Source: an uncultured Clostridia bacterium (lineage in GTDB: Bacteria; Bacillota; Clostridia; Christensenellales; Borkfalkiaceae). Taken from it: DNA of 64,000 nucleotides. The notes under the pieces are model-generated. The model had not been told where the DNA came from. It made no database searches and saw nothing but the letters and a program-made list of their open reading frames with translations. Below, piece after piece: positions 53,143-62,632 of the stretch; within the stretch, counting starts at the first letter, position 1, and each line of letters starts with the position of its first letter. The stretch spans positions 62,001 through 126,000 of the forward strand of contig CANQHV010000001.1 of NCBI GenBank assembly GCA_947624005.1. The letters run 5' to 3'. The position numbers were made by a program, and so were the translations under genes.

Positions 53143-54228
53143 ATGCGCATAAAAAAACTAAAATTGAAAAATTTCAGAAATTACGCCGAAGAAGAATTTG
53201 ATTTTTGCGAGGGCTTAAACGTGCTTTTCGGCAAAAACGCGCAGGGCAAAACGAACTGCGCCGAGGCGGTTTATTACCTCTGCACGGGCGCGTCGCCGCG
53301 TTCGAGACGCGACAAACAGCTTATACGCCGCGGCGAAACCTGCGCCGAAATCTCGGCTCTCGCGGAGGGGGCTTACGGCGGCGTGGAAATTTCCGCGACC
53401 ATTCGCGACGACGGCAGGGAAGTACGCGTAAACGGCAACAGAATTTCGCGCAACGCCGATATACTCGGCAATATTTACAGCGTGTTTTTCTCGCCGCACG
53501 AACTCCGGCTTATACAGGACGGTCCCGACGAAAGACGACGGTTTATGAACGTATCCATATCTCAACTTTCGCGCCCGTACTATATCGCGCTTTCGCGCTA
53601 CAACAAAATCCTCGAACAGCGCAACAATCTGTTAAAAGAGCGGGATATATCGCTTATTTACGATTCTCTGCCCGTGTGGGACGAACAGCTTTGCAAGTAC
53701 GCCGCGGTAATCGCGGTAAAGCGCGCGGAATTTATAAAACAGCTCGCGCCAATAGCGAAAGCCGAACACGCCGCCTTGTCGGAGGGCGCCGAAGAGCTTG
53801 AAATTTCCCCCGACAGAAAGTACGAAGGCGACGAAAAACAGATTGCCGCGCGGCTTTTCGAAGAACTCGGAAGAAATTACGACCGCGACATACGCCTCGG
53901 CTTTACGGCTTCGGGTCCGCACCGCGACGATATCGATATAATAATAAACGGCGCGGACGCAAAAACTTTCGCTTCGCAAGGTCAGACGCGCACCGCCGCG
54001 CTCGCGGTAAAGTTCGCCGAAGTCGAAATTTTCAGGGCGGCGACGGGCGAAAATCCCGTACTCGTCCTCGACGACGTAATGAGCGAACTCGACCTCGCCC
54101 GCCGAAAAAAGCTGTTGGAGCGCGCGCAGGGTCTGCAAACCATATTGACGTGCGCCCAGACCGAGCGCGTATTATACGGCAGACAGGCGAACAAAATAAG
54201 GATAGAGGGGGGCAGAATTAAAAGGTGA
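53143..54228 (+). CDS. recF: DNA replication and repair protein RecF
   Basis: ABC/SMC-like ATPase that loads RecA at gaps. LKLKNFRNYAEEEFDF is the family start, Walker A is GKNAQGKTNCAEAVYY, and Walker B with signature is VLVLDDVMSELDLARR. 361 residues is normal. The start ATG at 53143 has only a weak ribosome-binding sequence. Its stop overlaps the GTG of the next gene by 4 nt. Confidence 0.95.
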   Translation: MRIKKLKLKNFRNYAEEEFDFCEGLNVLFGKNAQGKTNCAEAVYYLCTGASPRSRRDKQLIRRGETCAEISALAEGAYGGVEISATIRDDGREVRVNGNRISRNADILGNIYSVFFSPHELRLIQDGPDERRRFMNVSISQLSRPYYIALSRYNKILEQRNNLLKERDISLIYDSLPVWDEQLCKYAAVIAVKRAEFIKQLAPIAKAEHAALSEGAEELEISPDRKYEGDEKQIAARLFEELGRNYDRDIRLGFTASGPHRDDIDIIINGADAKTFASQGQTRTAALAVKFAEVEIFRAATGENPVLVLDDVMSELDLARRKKLLERAQGLQTILTCAQTERVLYGRQANKIRIEGGRIKR

Positions 54229-55046
54229 AAGCCGACCTGCACATACATTCCCATTACTCCGACGGGCAGTATTCGCCCGCGGATATAGTCGGTTTGGCAA
54301 AGGAGCGCGGACTCGACCTTATTTCCGTGACCGACCACGACAACGTTCTCGCCGCGGACGAAACGGCTTTGCTGTGCGCACGCGAGGGGCTTGAATTTAC
54401 GCGCGGCGTGGAAATTTCGGCTTACAGCGGCGATATAAAGGTACACACCCTCGGCTACGGCTTTTCGCCCACGCCCGCGTTCGGCAAATTTATGAAAAAG
54501 CTGTACGACGGAAGTTTCGAACGCTGCGACGACGTGCTGTCCAAACTCAAAAAATGCGGCGTAAACCTTTCAATGGACGACGTTCTCGCCGAAAGAAAAA
54601 GCCGACTTGCGCCCGTACACGCAATATATATCGCCCGCGCGGCGCAAAAGGCGGGCTTTGCGCAATCGCCGTATACCTTTTACGGCGAATATATGACGGC
54701 GGGAAAGGCGGCATATTCCACCGTCGCCCGTCCCACCCCCGAAGAGGCGATAGCGTGTATTCACGAAGCGGGCGGCATAGCCTCTCTCGCGCACCCAGGC
54801 AGAATAACTCTCGACAGAATGGGGCTTATCGCGCTTATACGCAGGCTCAAATGCGCCGACCTCGACGCCATAGAGGTCGTATATTCCACGCATACCGCCG
54901 CCGATACGCAATATTTTTCGTCTATCGCAAAGGAATACGGGCTGTTTTTGACGGGCGGTTCCGACTCGCACTATAAAGAGGGCAGAAAGATTATAGGCGT
55001 GCCCGATTTTTACCCCGACAAAAGCCTTTTGGAAAAACTTTTATAA
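54225..55046 (+). CDS. PHP-domain metal-dependent phosphoesterase
   Basis: 273 residues starting with GTG inside the recF stop (GTGA). The PHP metal motifs are ADLHIHSHYSDGQYSPADIV, ISVTDHDNV, ASLAHPGRI and GGSDSHYKEG. The fold hydrolyses phosphoester bonds, and TrpH/RNase AM-type members act on nucleotides or RNA 5' ends. The exact substrate here is unknown. Translation is coupled to recF. Confidence 0.85.
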   Translation: MKADLHIHSHYSDGQYSPADIVGLAKERGLDLISVTDHDNVLAADETALLCAREGLEFTRGVEISAYSGDIKVHTLGYGFSPTPAFGKFMKKLYDGSFERCDDVLSKLKKCGVNLSMDDVLAERKSRLAPVHAIYIARAAQKAGFAQSPYTFYGEYMTAGKAAYSTVARPTPEEAIACIHEAGGIASLAHPGRITLDRMGLIALIRRLKCADLDAIEVVYSTHTAADTQYFSSIAKEYGLFLTGGSDSHYKEGRKIIGVPDFYPDKSLLEKLL

Positions 55047-55098
55047 ATATATATTGCCGTTTTGCCGCTTTTTTGCACATACTCATTTTAAAGGCGAA

Positions 55099-56316
55099 AT
55101 GAAAGTATTTGTAAAATTATCACTTAAAATATGCATACTTGCGCTCGCTTTATCGGCGGGCGTTCTTTTTTTGGGCTGTTCGGAAAAAATTCCGAGCGGC
55201 GTAACGGTAGACGGCGTAAACGTGGGCGGAATTTCGTACGGAGAGGCGGCGGAAATAATAAGAAAAGACCGCGATGCGGAACTTGCCGAAAAGACGTTGA
55301 AAATAGTCGGCAAAGAGGGCGAATACGTCTTTTCGTATCCCGAAATAGGGTATACGGATAACCTTTCCGAAATTCTCCGAAAAGCAGAAAAGAACGGCAA
55401 CTATGCCTCGGTTACGAGGTTTTACTTAAAGTCCGAAAAGGAAATTCTGGGCTATATCTGCGACCGCGAATCCCGCCCCGTGCGCGAGCCGTCGTTTACC
55501 TTTCGTAAGACGGGCGACCCCTTTTCCTACGACGCGGGCGAGGACGGAAAAGTCGCGGATTTTAACCGCCTTTCGGCGGACGTTTCCGCCGCGCTCAACA
55601 ACGGCGGAAGCGAAGTGACGGTGTACTCCTCGCCCGTGCCGCGTGCCAAAACCGAGCAGGAGTTAAAAGAGCAAACCGCGCTTTTGTCGAGATATACTAC
55701 CTATTTCGACCCGTCCAAGCTTGCAAGGGTTTCGAATATCCGCCGCGCCGCCGATATTTTGAACGGTTGCGTAATAGAGGCGGGAAGCGAATTTTCGTTC
55801 AACGCCGTAGTCGGACGGCGCACGGAGGAAAGGGGCTTTCTGCCCGCGAAAATAATAGAGTACGGCGAGTTTACCGACGGGGTGGGCGGCGGCGTATGTC
55901 AGGTCAGCACCACGCTTTACAACGCCGCGTTGCTCGCGGGGTGCGAAATACGCGAATATCACCCTCATTCCCTGCCCGTAAGCTATGTCGCGCCGTCGCG
56001 CGACGCTATGGTAAGCGGGGAGGAGTGCGATTTGAAATTCGCCCATTCGTCCACCTTGTTCATACGCTCGGAAACGGGCGAAAATTACGTTTCGTTTTCT
56101 GTATACGGCAAGTCCGACGGCTTCGAATATTCCGTCGAAACCGAGGTGAAAGAAACCATTCCCGCGCCCGTCGAAGAGGGCGAGGTCGCGCGCGAGGGCG
56201 CCCCCGGGCTTATCTCGGAGGGGTATATCGTGGCGCAGAAAAACGGGGTCGTGACGAAAAAACTTCTGCGGCGCGACCGCTATCTCCCCCAAAAACGCGT
56301 AGAAGTAAGCGAATAA
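55099..56316 (+). CDS. VanW family lipoprotein with peptidoglycan-binding-like domain
   Basis: 405 residues from the ATG at 55099; an earlier in-frame start would give an unusual leader. The signal ILALALSAGVLFLGC has a lipobox. Then comes VTVDGVNVGGISYGEAAEII, a repeat typical of the PG_binding_4 domain. The VanW domain (about 225-340) has RRAADILNGCVIEAGSEFSF, GGGVCQVSTTLYNAALLAG and EYHPHSLPVSYV. VanW proteins are found near vancomycin-resistance genes, but most are housekeeping envelope proteins of unknown role. No van genes are nearby. Confidence 0.88.
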   Translation: MKVFVKLSLKICILALALSAGVLFLGCSEKIPSGVTVDGVNVGGISYGEAAEIIRKDRDAELAEKTLKIVGKEGEYVFSYPEIGYTDNLSEILRKAEKNGNYASVTRFYLKSEKEILGYICDRESRPVREPSFTFRKTGDPFSYDAGEDGKVADFNRLSADVSAALNNGGSEVTVYSSPVPRAKTEQELKEQTALLSRYTTYFDPSKLARVSNIRRAADILNGCVIEAGSEFSFNAVVGRRTEERGFLPAKIIEYGEFTDGVGGGVCQVSTTLYNAALLAGCEIREYHPHSLPVSYVAPSRDAMVSGEECDLKFAHSSTLFIRSETGENYVSFSVYGKSDGFEYSVETEVKETIPAPVEEGEVAREGAPGLISEGYIVAQKNGVVTKKLLRRDRYLPQKRVEVSE

Positions 56317-56331
56317 GGGGGCAAATCTTTT

Positions 56332-56356
56332 AAAAAACACAATATATTGTGTTTTT
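56332..56356 (+). terminator. Intrinsic terminator after the VanW gene
   Basis: AAAAACACAATATATTGTGTTTTT, nearly a perfect palindrome, with the T-run as its second arm. It lies 16 nt after the stop codon. Confidence 0.75.
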
Positions 56357-56370
56357 ATGCCTTTAATCGA

Positions 56371-56399
56371 TTGAAATTTTCAATACCGCGTGCTATAAT
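56371..56399 (+). promoter_or_regulatory. plsX operon promoter
   Basis: TTGAAA (56371-56376), 17 bp, TATAAT (56394-56399). No FapR-like operator is seen. Confidence 0.8.
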
Positions 56400-56427
56400 A
56401 AAAGCAGCGGTTTTTTAAGGAGGCGGT

Positions 56428-57447
56428 ATGATAAAAATACTTGTGGACGCGATGGGCGGCGACTACGCTCCCGCGGCGACCGTCGAGGGCGCGCTCGGCG
56501 CGCTTGAAAAGGATAAGGACGTAAAAATAGTTTTCACGGGCAGAAAGGACGAAATAGAGCGCGAACTCAAAAAGCGCGAATACGACGATTGGCGCGTGGA
56601 AATAGTGGATTGCCCCGACGTTATCGACAACAACGAAACGCCTACCGAGGCTATAAGGCGCAGGGATACGTCGCTTATGACGGCGTTTCACCTTTTAAAG
56701 AACGAAGACGAGATGTGCGCTCTCGTCACGGCGGGTTCGACCGGCGCGACGATAGCGGGCGGTCAGATAGTTTTGGGCAGAATAAAGGGCGTAAAGCGCG
56801 CCGCGCTCTGCCCCGGGATTCCCAATTCGAGGGGCGGTATGACCCTGCTTTGCGACTGCGGCGCAAACACCGAATGCAAGCCGCAGATGCTGTGCCAATT
56901 CGCCGCGCTCGCCTCGGCTTACGCGAAAGTCGGCTTCGGTATCGAAAACCCCAAAGTCGGGCTTTTGAACAACGGCACCGAAGAGCATAAGGGCGACGAT
57001 TTGCGCCGCGAAACGTACGCGCTTTTAAAGGGTGCGAAAGGCATAGAATTTATAGGAAACGTCGAAGGTCGCGACATAATGCTGGGCGAATGCGACGTTG
57101 TGGTCGCCGACGGCTTTACGGGAAATATCGCCTTAAAATCCATCGAGGGTTGCGGCAAACTCGTACTCAATACCTTAAAAACCGAGCTTTCGGCGACCTT
57201 TAAATCAAAGCTCGGCTACCTGTTTATAAAAAATTCGATAAAGAATATGCGCGAAAAGCTCGACTTCGACAAGGCGGGCGGCGCGCTTTTATTGGGGCTT
57301 AAAAAAGTAGTAGTAAAAACCCACGGCAGTTCCAAGCCCCAGACGGTTGCAAACTCCGTTTTAAACGCCGCGAAAATCTACCGCGGCGGGCTTATAGAGG
57401 AAGTTGAAAAACAGCTTGCGGAAATGGGCGCAATCGGGGAAGAATAA
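56428..57447 (+). CDS. plsX: Phosphate acyltransferase PlsX
   Basis: Makes acyl-phosphate from acyl-ACP for phospholipid synthesis. KILVDAMGGDYAPAATVEGA is the signature start, with VTAGSTGATIAGG and GNVEGRDIMLGECDVVVADGF. 339 residues is normal. AAGGAGG precedes the ATG. Its stop overlaps the rnc start by 1 nt. The fab and acpP genes that often lie between plsX and rnc in Firmicutes are missing. Confidence 0.96.
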   Translation: MIKILVDAMGGDYAPAATVEGALGALEKDKDVKIVFTGRKDEIERELKKREYDDWRVEIVDCPDVIDNNETPTEAIRRRDTSLMTAFHLLKNEDEMCALVTAGSTGATIAGGQIVLGRIKGVKRAALCPGIPNSRGGMTLLCDCGANTECKPQMLCQFAALASAYAKVGFGIENPKVGLLNNGTEEHKGDDLRRETYALLKGAKGIEFIGNVEGRDIMLGECDVVVADGFTGNIALKSIEGCGKLVLNTLKTELSATFKSKLGYLFIKNSIKNMREKLDFDKAGGALLLGLKKVVVKTHGSSKPQTVANSVLNAAKIYRGGLIEEVEKQLAEMGAIGEE

Positions 57448-58091
57448 TGGACTTGTCGCTTGTCGAAAAAAATATCGGCTATACGTTCAGGGATAAAAAT
57501 CTTCTGCGCCGCGCGCTTACACTTGCTTCCGCCGACCCCGATTTCAACAATCAGACGTTGGAATTTTTCGGCGACGCGATACTCGAATTCATAGCGAGCG
57601 AAAGGCTTTACAAGCATTTCCGCGGCGAAGGCGAGGGCGCGCTTACCGAGCGCAGAAAAAGCATAGTTTCGGACGCGGCGCTTACGCCCGTTTCGAAGAG
57701 TCTGGGTCTTGACGGACTTTTAACGCGCGGCGCGGGCGACGTGAACAACAAAAAGGCGGTGCCGTCCGCGTACGAAGCGCTTGTCGCGGCAATCTACCTC
57801 GACGGCGGAATGCGCAGCGCGAAAAACTTCGTGTTTTCCACCCTCGACTTTTCGGGCGGCTCGCAGACCGCGAAAAACTACAAGGGCGAATTGCAGGAAG
57901 AACTTCAAAGCCGCCGCCGCCCTTTGCCCGTCTACGAAATTCAGACGGTGGGCACGCAGCGCGAACCTAAATTTCGGGTAACTTTGAAGCTGTTCGGCAA
58001 AAATTTCGACGCGGAAGCCGAAAATATAAAAACCGCCGAACAGTCGGTTGCGAAAAGCGCGCTTGACTATATGAGAGAAATAAAATGGTAA
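57447..58091 (+). CDS. rnc: Ribonuclease III
   Basis: Cuts double-stranded RNA in rRNA and mRNA processing. The catalytic signature is TLEFFGDAILEFIASERLY (usual form ERLEFLGDAVL), with SAYEALVAAIYLDGG supplying the second acidic pair. The C-terminal dsRNA-binding domain (about 140-212) starts NYKGELQEELQSR. 214 residues is a little short. It overlaps plsX by 1 nt and smc by 7 nt. Confidence 0.94.
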   Translation: MDLSLVEKNIGYTFRDKNLLRRALTLASADPDFNNQTLEFFGDAILEFIASERLYKHFRGEGEGALTERRKSIVSDAALTPVSKSLGLDGLLTRGAGDVNNKKAVPSAYEALVAAIYLDGGMRSAKNFVFSTLDFSGGSQTAKNYKGELQEELQSRRRPLPVYEIQTVGTQREPKFRVTLKLFGKNFDAEAENIKTAEQSVAKSALDYMREIKW

Positions 58092-61000
58092 CTTTCAAAC
58101 AAATACAACTCGTCGGCTTCAAATCTTTCGCCGACAAAACGACAATACCTTTAACCGAGGGCGTGACCTGTATAGTCGGACCCAACGGCTGCGGCAAGTC
58201 CAACGTTGCGGACGCCGTTCGCTGGGTACTCGGCGAACAGTCGGCGAAAATGATGCGCGGCTCGCAGATGATGGACGTTATATTCGACGGCACCGAAACC
58301 CGCCGCAAAATGTCGTTTTGCGAAGTAACGCTTACTTTCGACAACACAAACCGCGTTTTCGATATCGACTGCGACGAAGTGGAGATGACCCGCCGACTTT
58401 ACCGCGACGGCGAAAGCGAATATCTTTTAAACCGTCAGCCCTCGCGTATGCGCGTGCTTACGGGGCTTTTGCACGGCGCGGGCGCGGCGAAAGAGGGCTA
58501 TTCCATAATCGGGCAGGGCAGAATAGAACAGATAATGAACGCCCGCCCCGAGGACAGGCGTTCGATTTTCGAAGAGGCGACGGGCATAGTCGTGTTCAAG
58601 GACAGAAAGGCGGACGTGGAAAGAAAGCTCGCCGCCTCGAAGGACAACCTTTTCGTGTTCTGCCAGCGTATGCAGGAAAACGAGCGTATGCTTACCCCTA
58701 TGAAAAAGGCGGCGGAAAACGCCATAAAATACCGCGAGATATTCACGGAATTAAGGCGCCACGAGATGAATCTGTACATATACCGCCACGACAACGCCGA
58801 AAGCGAGCGGAACAAGATAAATTTCAAAGCCGAGCAGATAACCAAGGAAATAATGTCGCTTTCCGAAAAGAGCGACGCGCTTTTAAAAGAATATCAGTCC
58901 TGCCGCGACGGGCTTGCCGAAGCCGACGGGACTTTGCAGGATTTGTACGACAGAGTACGCCGCTACGAAGTCGGAATAGAGCATAAAAGCGGCGAGGCGA
59001 AACTTTACACCGAAAAGGCGCGTTCCGTGCGCGACAAACTCGCCGCCGCGCAAGACGATATCGCGTACTCGGCAAAGCGCATAGACGAGGTCGACCGCGA
59101 AATACGCCGCACGAAAGATATTGCGGACAAAAACGCCGAAAGGATAAAGACTCTGGGCGCGGCTTGCGAAACTCTGCGCACAGAACTTTCGGAACTCACC
59201 GCAAAAATCACCGAATACGAATATATGACGGGCGAACACAGAAAAAAGGTAATGGACACTTTCAAAGACCTTACCGAAATGCGGCAGAATATGGGTTCGC
59301 TTTCCGCACAGCAGAATTTGCTTAAAGAACGTCTTTCGGAAATTTCCGCCGAGATGGAAAAAATCCGCGAACGCAGGGACGCGGCTAAAAAGGAATACGG
59401 CGAAAACGTCGTCAGGGTCGAGGAAACCAACGCTTTTCTCGGCAACGAAAATTCGCTTTTGGACGAGGCGAACGCAAAACTCGGCAAGTGCGACGAAAAA
59501 ATCAAGGCGCTTACAAAACAGGTTTACGACACCGATGCTCAGATTCTCGGTCTTAACTCCACGCTCGAAACCTATAAAGCTCTCCGCGACAGGTTCGAGG
59601 GATATATCTATTCCGTCCGCAAACTTATGTCGGACGCAAAAACCGATTCCGACCTTTCGGCGAGGATAAAGGGGCTTATCGCCGACGTGGTAAGTTGCGA
59701 TAAGGACTACGAAGTCGCGATAGAAACGGCTTTCGGCGGCGCGATGCAAAACGTCATCACCGCCACGCGCGAGGACGCGCAATATCTTATTGAATATTTA
59801 AAGCGCACCCGCTCGGGTCAGGTGACTTTTCTGCCTCTCGACGCGCTTGTGCCGAGAAAGGAAAACGACCAGATAAAGTCGGCGGTCCGCGACGCGGGCG
59901 CAATAGGGTATGCTATAGACCTTGTAAAATACGACAGACAGTTCGAAAACGTCATACATAATCTGCTCGGCAACACGCTTGTGTGCGACAATATCGCCTC
60001 GGCGACCAAAATCGCGCGGCGCTATCCGCGCGCTTTCAAGATTGTCACGCTTGACGGCGACGTGATTTCCATGGGCGGCTCGATGACGGGCGGCAGTAAG
60101 CGCGAAGTCGCGGGCAATCTGCTTGCGAACGAGCGCAGAATAAAAGAGGTCGAGGAAAGCATAGAGGCAAAAAAGCAGTTGCTTTCCCGCGCCGAAAGCA
60201 AAAGGGAAGAACTCGATTCCGCGCGCCGCGCGGCGCTTTCGGAACTTTCCGCGTTGCAGAAAAAGTTGCAGGACAGCAGGCTCGAACTTGCCGCCATAAC
60301 CGAAAAGCAGTCGTCGCTTATGCAGACGATTACGGGCGCGGAGAGCGAGTACGCCGCGTACGGGCAGTCGCGCAAGGCGCTCGAAGACAGACTTAAAAAC
60401 CTCGACAGCGAATATACGGGCGTTTCGACTTCGGCAAGCAACCTTTCCGAACAGTCGGACGCGGCTTCGAACGCGATAGACGATATGTCCGCCGAATACG
60501 ACAAGCTGACGGCGGAACGCACGGGCAAAACCGACAAACTCAATTCCCAGCTCGTCGAAATAGCCTCGCTCGAAAGCGCGGTCAAAGCGAGCGCGGAAAA
60601 TTGCGGGCGGCTTGCCGCCGAAAAGGAACAGCTCCTTAAAAAAATCGACCAGACGCGCGCGAATATACCCGCCATACAGCGCGAAATCGACGAACTCAAC
60701 AGACAGGCGGAGCGCACCGCCCTCACGGCGGAAGAGCAGAAAGTCGTAGACGATTTGCGCCGCAGGATAACCGAGGTTACCGAATCCAAAAACACTATGA
60801 ACGAGCGCGTAAAGCAGATAGACGCGGAACGCCTTGAAAACTATTCGCGCACCGAAGAGCTTAAAAACAAACAGCACTCGCTCGAAATGCAGATGCAGAA
60901 AATCGACGGCGACCTCGGATATTTACAGCAGCGCATTTCCGAAGTGTACGACACCGACTACGAGGGCTGCCTTCAATACAAAGAGGAAAATTACGATATA

Positions 61001-61684
61001 AGCGGCGCGGAGGCGAAGATAAACAGCTATAAGCGGCAATTGAACGCAATAGGCAGCGTGGATACGAACGCCGTCGAGATATACGAACAAGAGCTTGCCA
61101 ATTACGAAAAGATGACGGCGGAAAAAGAGGATATGGAAAAAGCGATTGCCGACCTTACGTCGGCGCGCGACGATATCCGCGCCGAAATGCTTAAAATATT
61201 CGACGAGGGCTTTAATACCATAAACGAAAATTTCAAGCGCACTTTCCGCGAACTTTTCGGGGGCGGCAAGGCGGAACTCCAACTCGACTACACCGATTGC
61301 GACGACCCGTTGGACGCGGGCGTGGAAATAGTGGCGTGTCCCCCGGGCAAAAAACTTGCGAAAATTTCGCTTTTGTCGGGCGGCGAGCGCGCGCTTACGG
61401 CTATTGCGATACTGTTCGCGATAATAGGTATGCGCCCCATGCCTTTCTGCATACTCGACGAAATAGAGGCGGCGCTTGACGAAGCCAACGTCGCGCGGTA
61501 CGCCAAATATCTTAAAAAATTCGCCGAAAACACGCAGTTTATAGTAATAACCCACCGTAAGCCCACAATGGAAAACGCGGACGTTCTTTTCGGCGTTACA
61601 ATGGAAGAGCGCGGCGTTTCGAAGATAGTTTCGGTAAAACTTTCCGAGGTGCAGGCAAAACTCGGCGGGGATACCGTAATGTAG
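58085..61684 (+). CDS. smc: Chromosome partition protein SMC
   Basis: Condensin ATPase of 1199 residues. Walker A is GPNGCGKSNVADAVRWVLGE near residue 32. Two long coiled coils flank a hinge at about 510-640 (GLIADVVSCDKDYEVAIETA; GDVISMGGSMTGGSK). The C-terminal head has the signature LLSGGERALTAIA and Walker B FCILDEIEAALDEANV. It acts with ScpAB, which are not in this window. rnc, smc and ftsY follow the usual Firmicute order. Confidence 0.97.
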   Translation: MVTFKQIQLVGFKSFADKTTIPLTEGVTCIVGPNGCGKSNVADAVRWVLGEQSAKMMRGSQMMDVIFDGTETRRKMSFCEVTLTFDNTNRVFDIDCDEVEMTRRLYRDGESEYLLNRQPSRMRVLTGLLHGAGAAKEGYSIIGQGRIEQIMNARPEDRRSIFEEATGIVVFKDRKADVERKLAASKDNLFVFCQRMQENERMLTPMKKAAENAIKYREIFTELRRHEMNLYIYRHDNAESERNKINFKAEQITKEIMSLSEKSDALLKEYQSCRDGLAEADGTLQDLYDRVRRYEVGIEHKSGEAKLYTEKARSVRDKLAAAQDDIAYSAKRIDEVDREIRRTKDIADKNAERIKTLGAACETLRTELSELTAKITEYEYMTGEHRKKVMDTFKDLTEMRQNMGSLSAQQNLLKERLSEISAEMEKIRERRDAAKKEYGENVVRVEETNAFLGNENSLLDEANAKLGKCDEKIKALTKQVYDTDAQILGLNSTLETYKALRDRFEGYIYSVRKLMSDAKTDSDLSARIKGLIADVVSCDKDYEVAIETAFGGAMQNVITATREDAQYLIEYLKRTRSGQVTFLPLDALVPRKENDQIKSAVRDAGAIGYAIDLVKYDRQFENVIHNLLGNTLVCDNIASATKIARRYPRAFKIVTLDGDVISMGGSMTGGSKREVAGNLLANERRIKEVEESIEAKKQLLSRAESKREELDSARRAALSELSALQKKLQDSRLELAAITEKQSSLMQTITGAESEYAAYGQSRKALEDRLKNLDSEYTGVSTSASNLSEQSDAASNAIDDMSAEYDKLTAERTGKTDKLNSQLVEIASLESAVKASAENCGRLAAEKEQLLKKIDQTRANIPAIQREIDELNRQAERTALTAEEQKVVDDLRRRITEVTESKNTMNERVKQIDAERLENYSRTEELKNKQHSLEMQMQKIDGDLGYLQQRISEVYDTDYEGCLQYKEENYDISGAEAKINSYKRQLNAIGSVDTNAVEIYEQELANYEKMTAEKEDMEKAIADLTSARDDIRAEMLKIFDEGFNTINENFKRTFRELFGGGKAELQLDYTDCDDPLDAGVEIVACPPGKKLAKISLLSGGERALTAIAILFAIIGMRPMPFCILDEIEAALDEANVARYAKYLKKFAENTQFIVITHRKPTMENADVLFGVTMEERGVSKIVSVKLSEVQAKLGGDTVM

Positions 61685-61735
61685 TCGCGCCTTTAAACGC
61701 AATATATTATGCGGCGAAAAGCCGCAAGGTTGAAT

Positions 61736-62632
61736 ATGGGTATTTTTTCAAAGATAAAAAACGCGCTGAAAAAAACGCGCGAGGGGCTTGCAAACGCCCT
61801 TTCGTCGCTTTTTTCGAAGAATAAGCTCGGCGACGAATTTTACGACGAACTCGAAGAAATTCTGATTTCCGCCGATATTTCCGTGACCACCGCGGAAGAC
61901 GTGGTGGAAGAAATACGCGCCGAGGCAAAGCACGAAAAACTCAAAGACAAAGAGTTTGTGACGGGGCTTTTGAAAGACGTCCTCGAAGAAAAACTCACCG
62001 AGGCGGAAATCCCCGAAATACAGTACCCCGCGGTAATAATGCTTGTGGGCGTAAACGGCGTGGGCAAGACTACGACGGTGGGGAAGCTCGCGAACTATTT
62101 TCTGCGCGAAAAAAAGAGCGTAACCGTTGCGGCGGCGGATACTTTCCGCGCCGCCGCGGCAGACCAGCTTACTGTTTGGGCGGACAGGGCGAAAGTGAGA
62201 ATAGTCAAGCACGAGGAGGGAAGCGACCCGTCGGCGGTGGTATTCGACGCCGTTTCCTCGGCGAAAGCGCGTAAAACCGACGTGGTGATAATAGACACGG
62301 CGGGCAGGCTGCACGTCAAGGCAAACCTTATGGAAGAGCTTAAAAAGATGTCGCGCGTAGTTATGCGCGAATATCCCGAGGCGCACTTCTACAAATTCCT
62401 TATTCTCGACGCGACGACGGGCGGGAACGCGGAAAAACAAGCCGAGGTATTCAACCAATCGGTCGCCCTCGACGGCATAATTTTGACAAAACTCGACAGC
62501 TCGGCAAAGGGCGGGTTCGTCATATCGCTCTGCTCCGATTTGGGGATTCCCGTGGTGTTTACGGGGGTAGGCGAAAAGCTCGAAGACCTCGAACTTTTCA
62601 ATCCCGAAGAATTTATTGACGCAATAATATGA
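61736..62632 (+). CDS. ftsY: Signal recognition particle receptor FtsY
   Basis: GTPase that docks SRP-ribosome complexes at the membrane. The N domain begins MGIFSKIKNALKKTREGLANA. The G domain has GVNGVGKTTTVGKLA, DTFRAAAADQL, DTAGRLHVKANLMEEL and TKLDSSAKGG. The 298-residue form has almost no acidic A domain. The ATG at 61736 is chosen because it starts the conserved amphipathic helix; an ATG at 61709 is possible. Its last 4 nt overlap the next gene. Confidence 0.95.
   Translation: MGIFSKIKNALKKTREGLANALSSLFSKNKLGDEFYDELEEILISADISVTTAEDVVEEIRAEAKHEKLKDKEFVTGLLKDVLEEKLTEAEIPEIQYPAVIMLVGVNGVGKTTTVGKLANYFLREKKSVTVAAADTFRAAAADQLTVWADRAKVRIVKHEEGSDPSAVVFDAVSSAKARKTDVVIIDTAGRLHVKANLMEELKKMSRVVMREYPEAHFYKFLILDATTGGNAEKQAEVFNQSVALDGIILTKLDSSAKGGFVISLCSDLGIPVVFTGVGEKLEDLELFNPEEFIDAII

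Noticed and set aside
55099..56316. Vancomycin resistance determinant
   Set aside because: VanW-family proteins are widespread in Firmicutes and no vanH, vanA/B or vanX genes are near.
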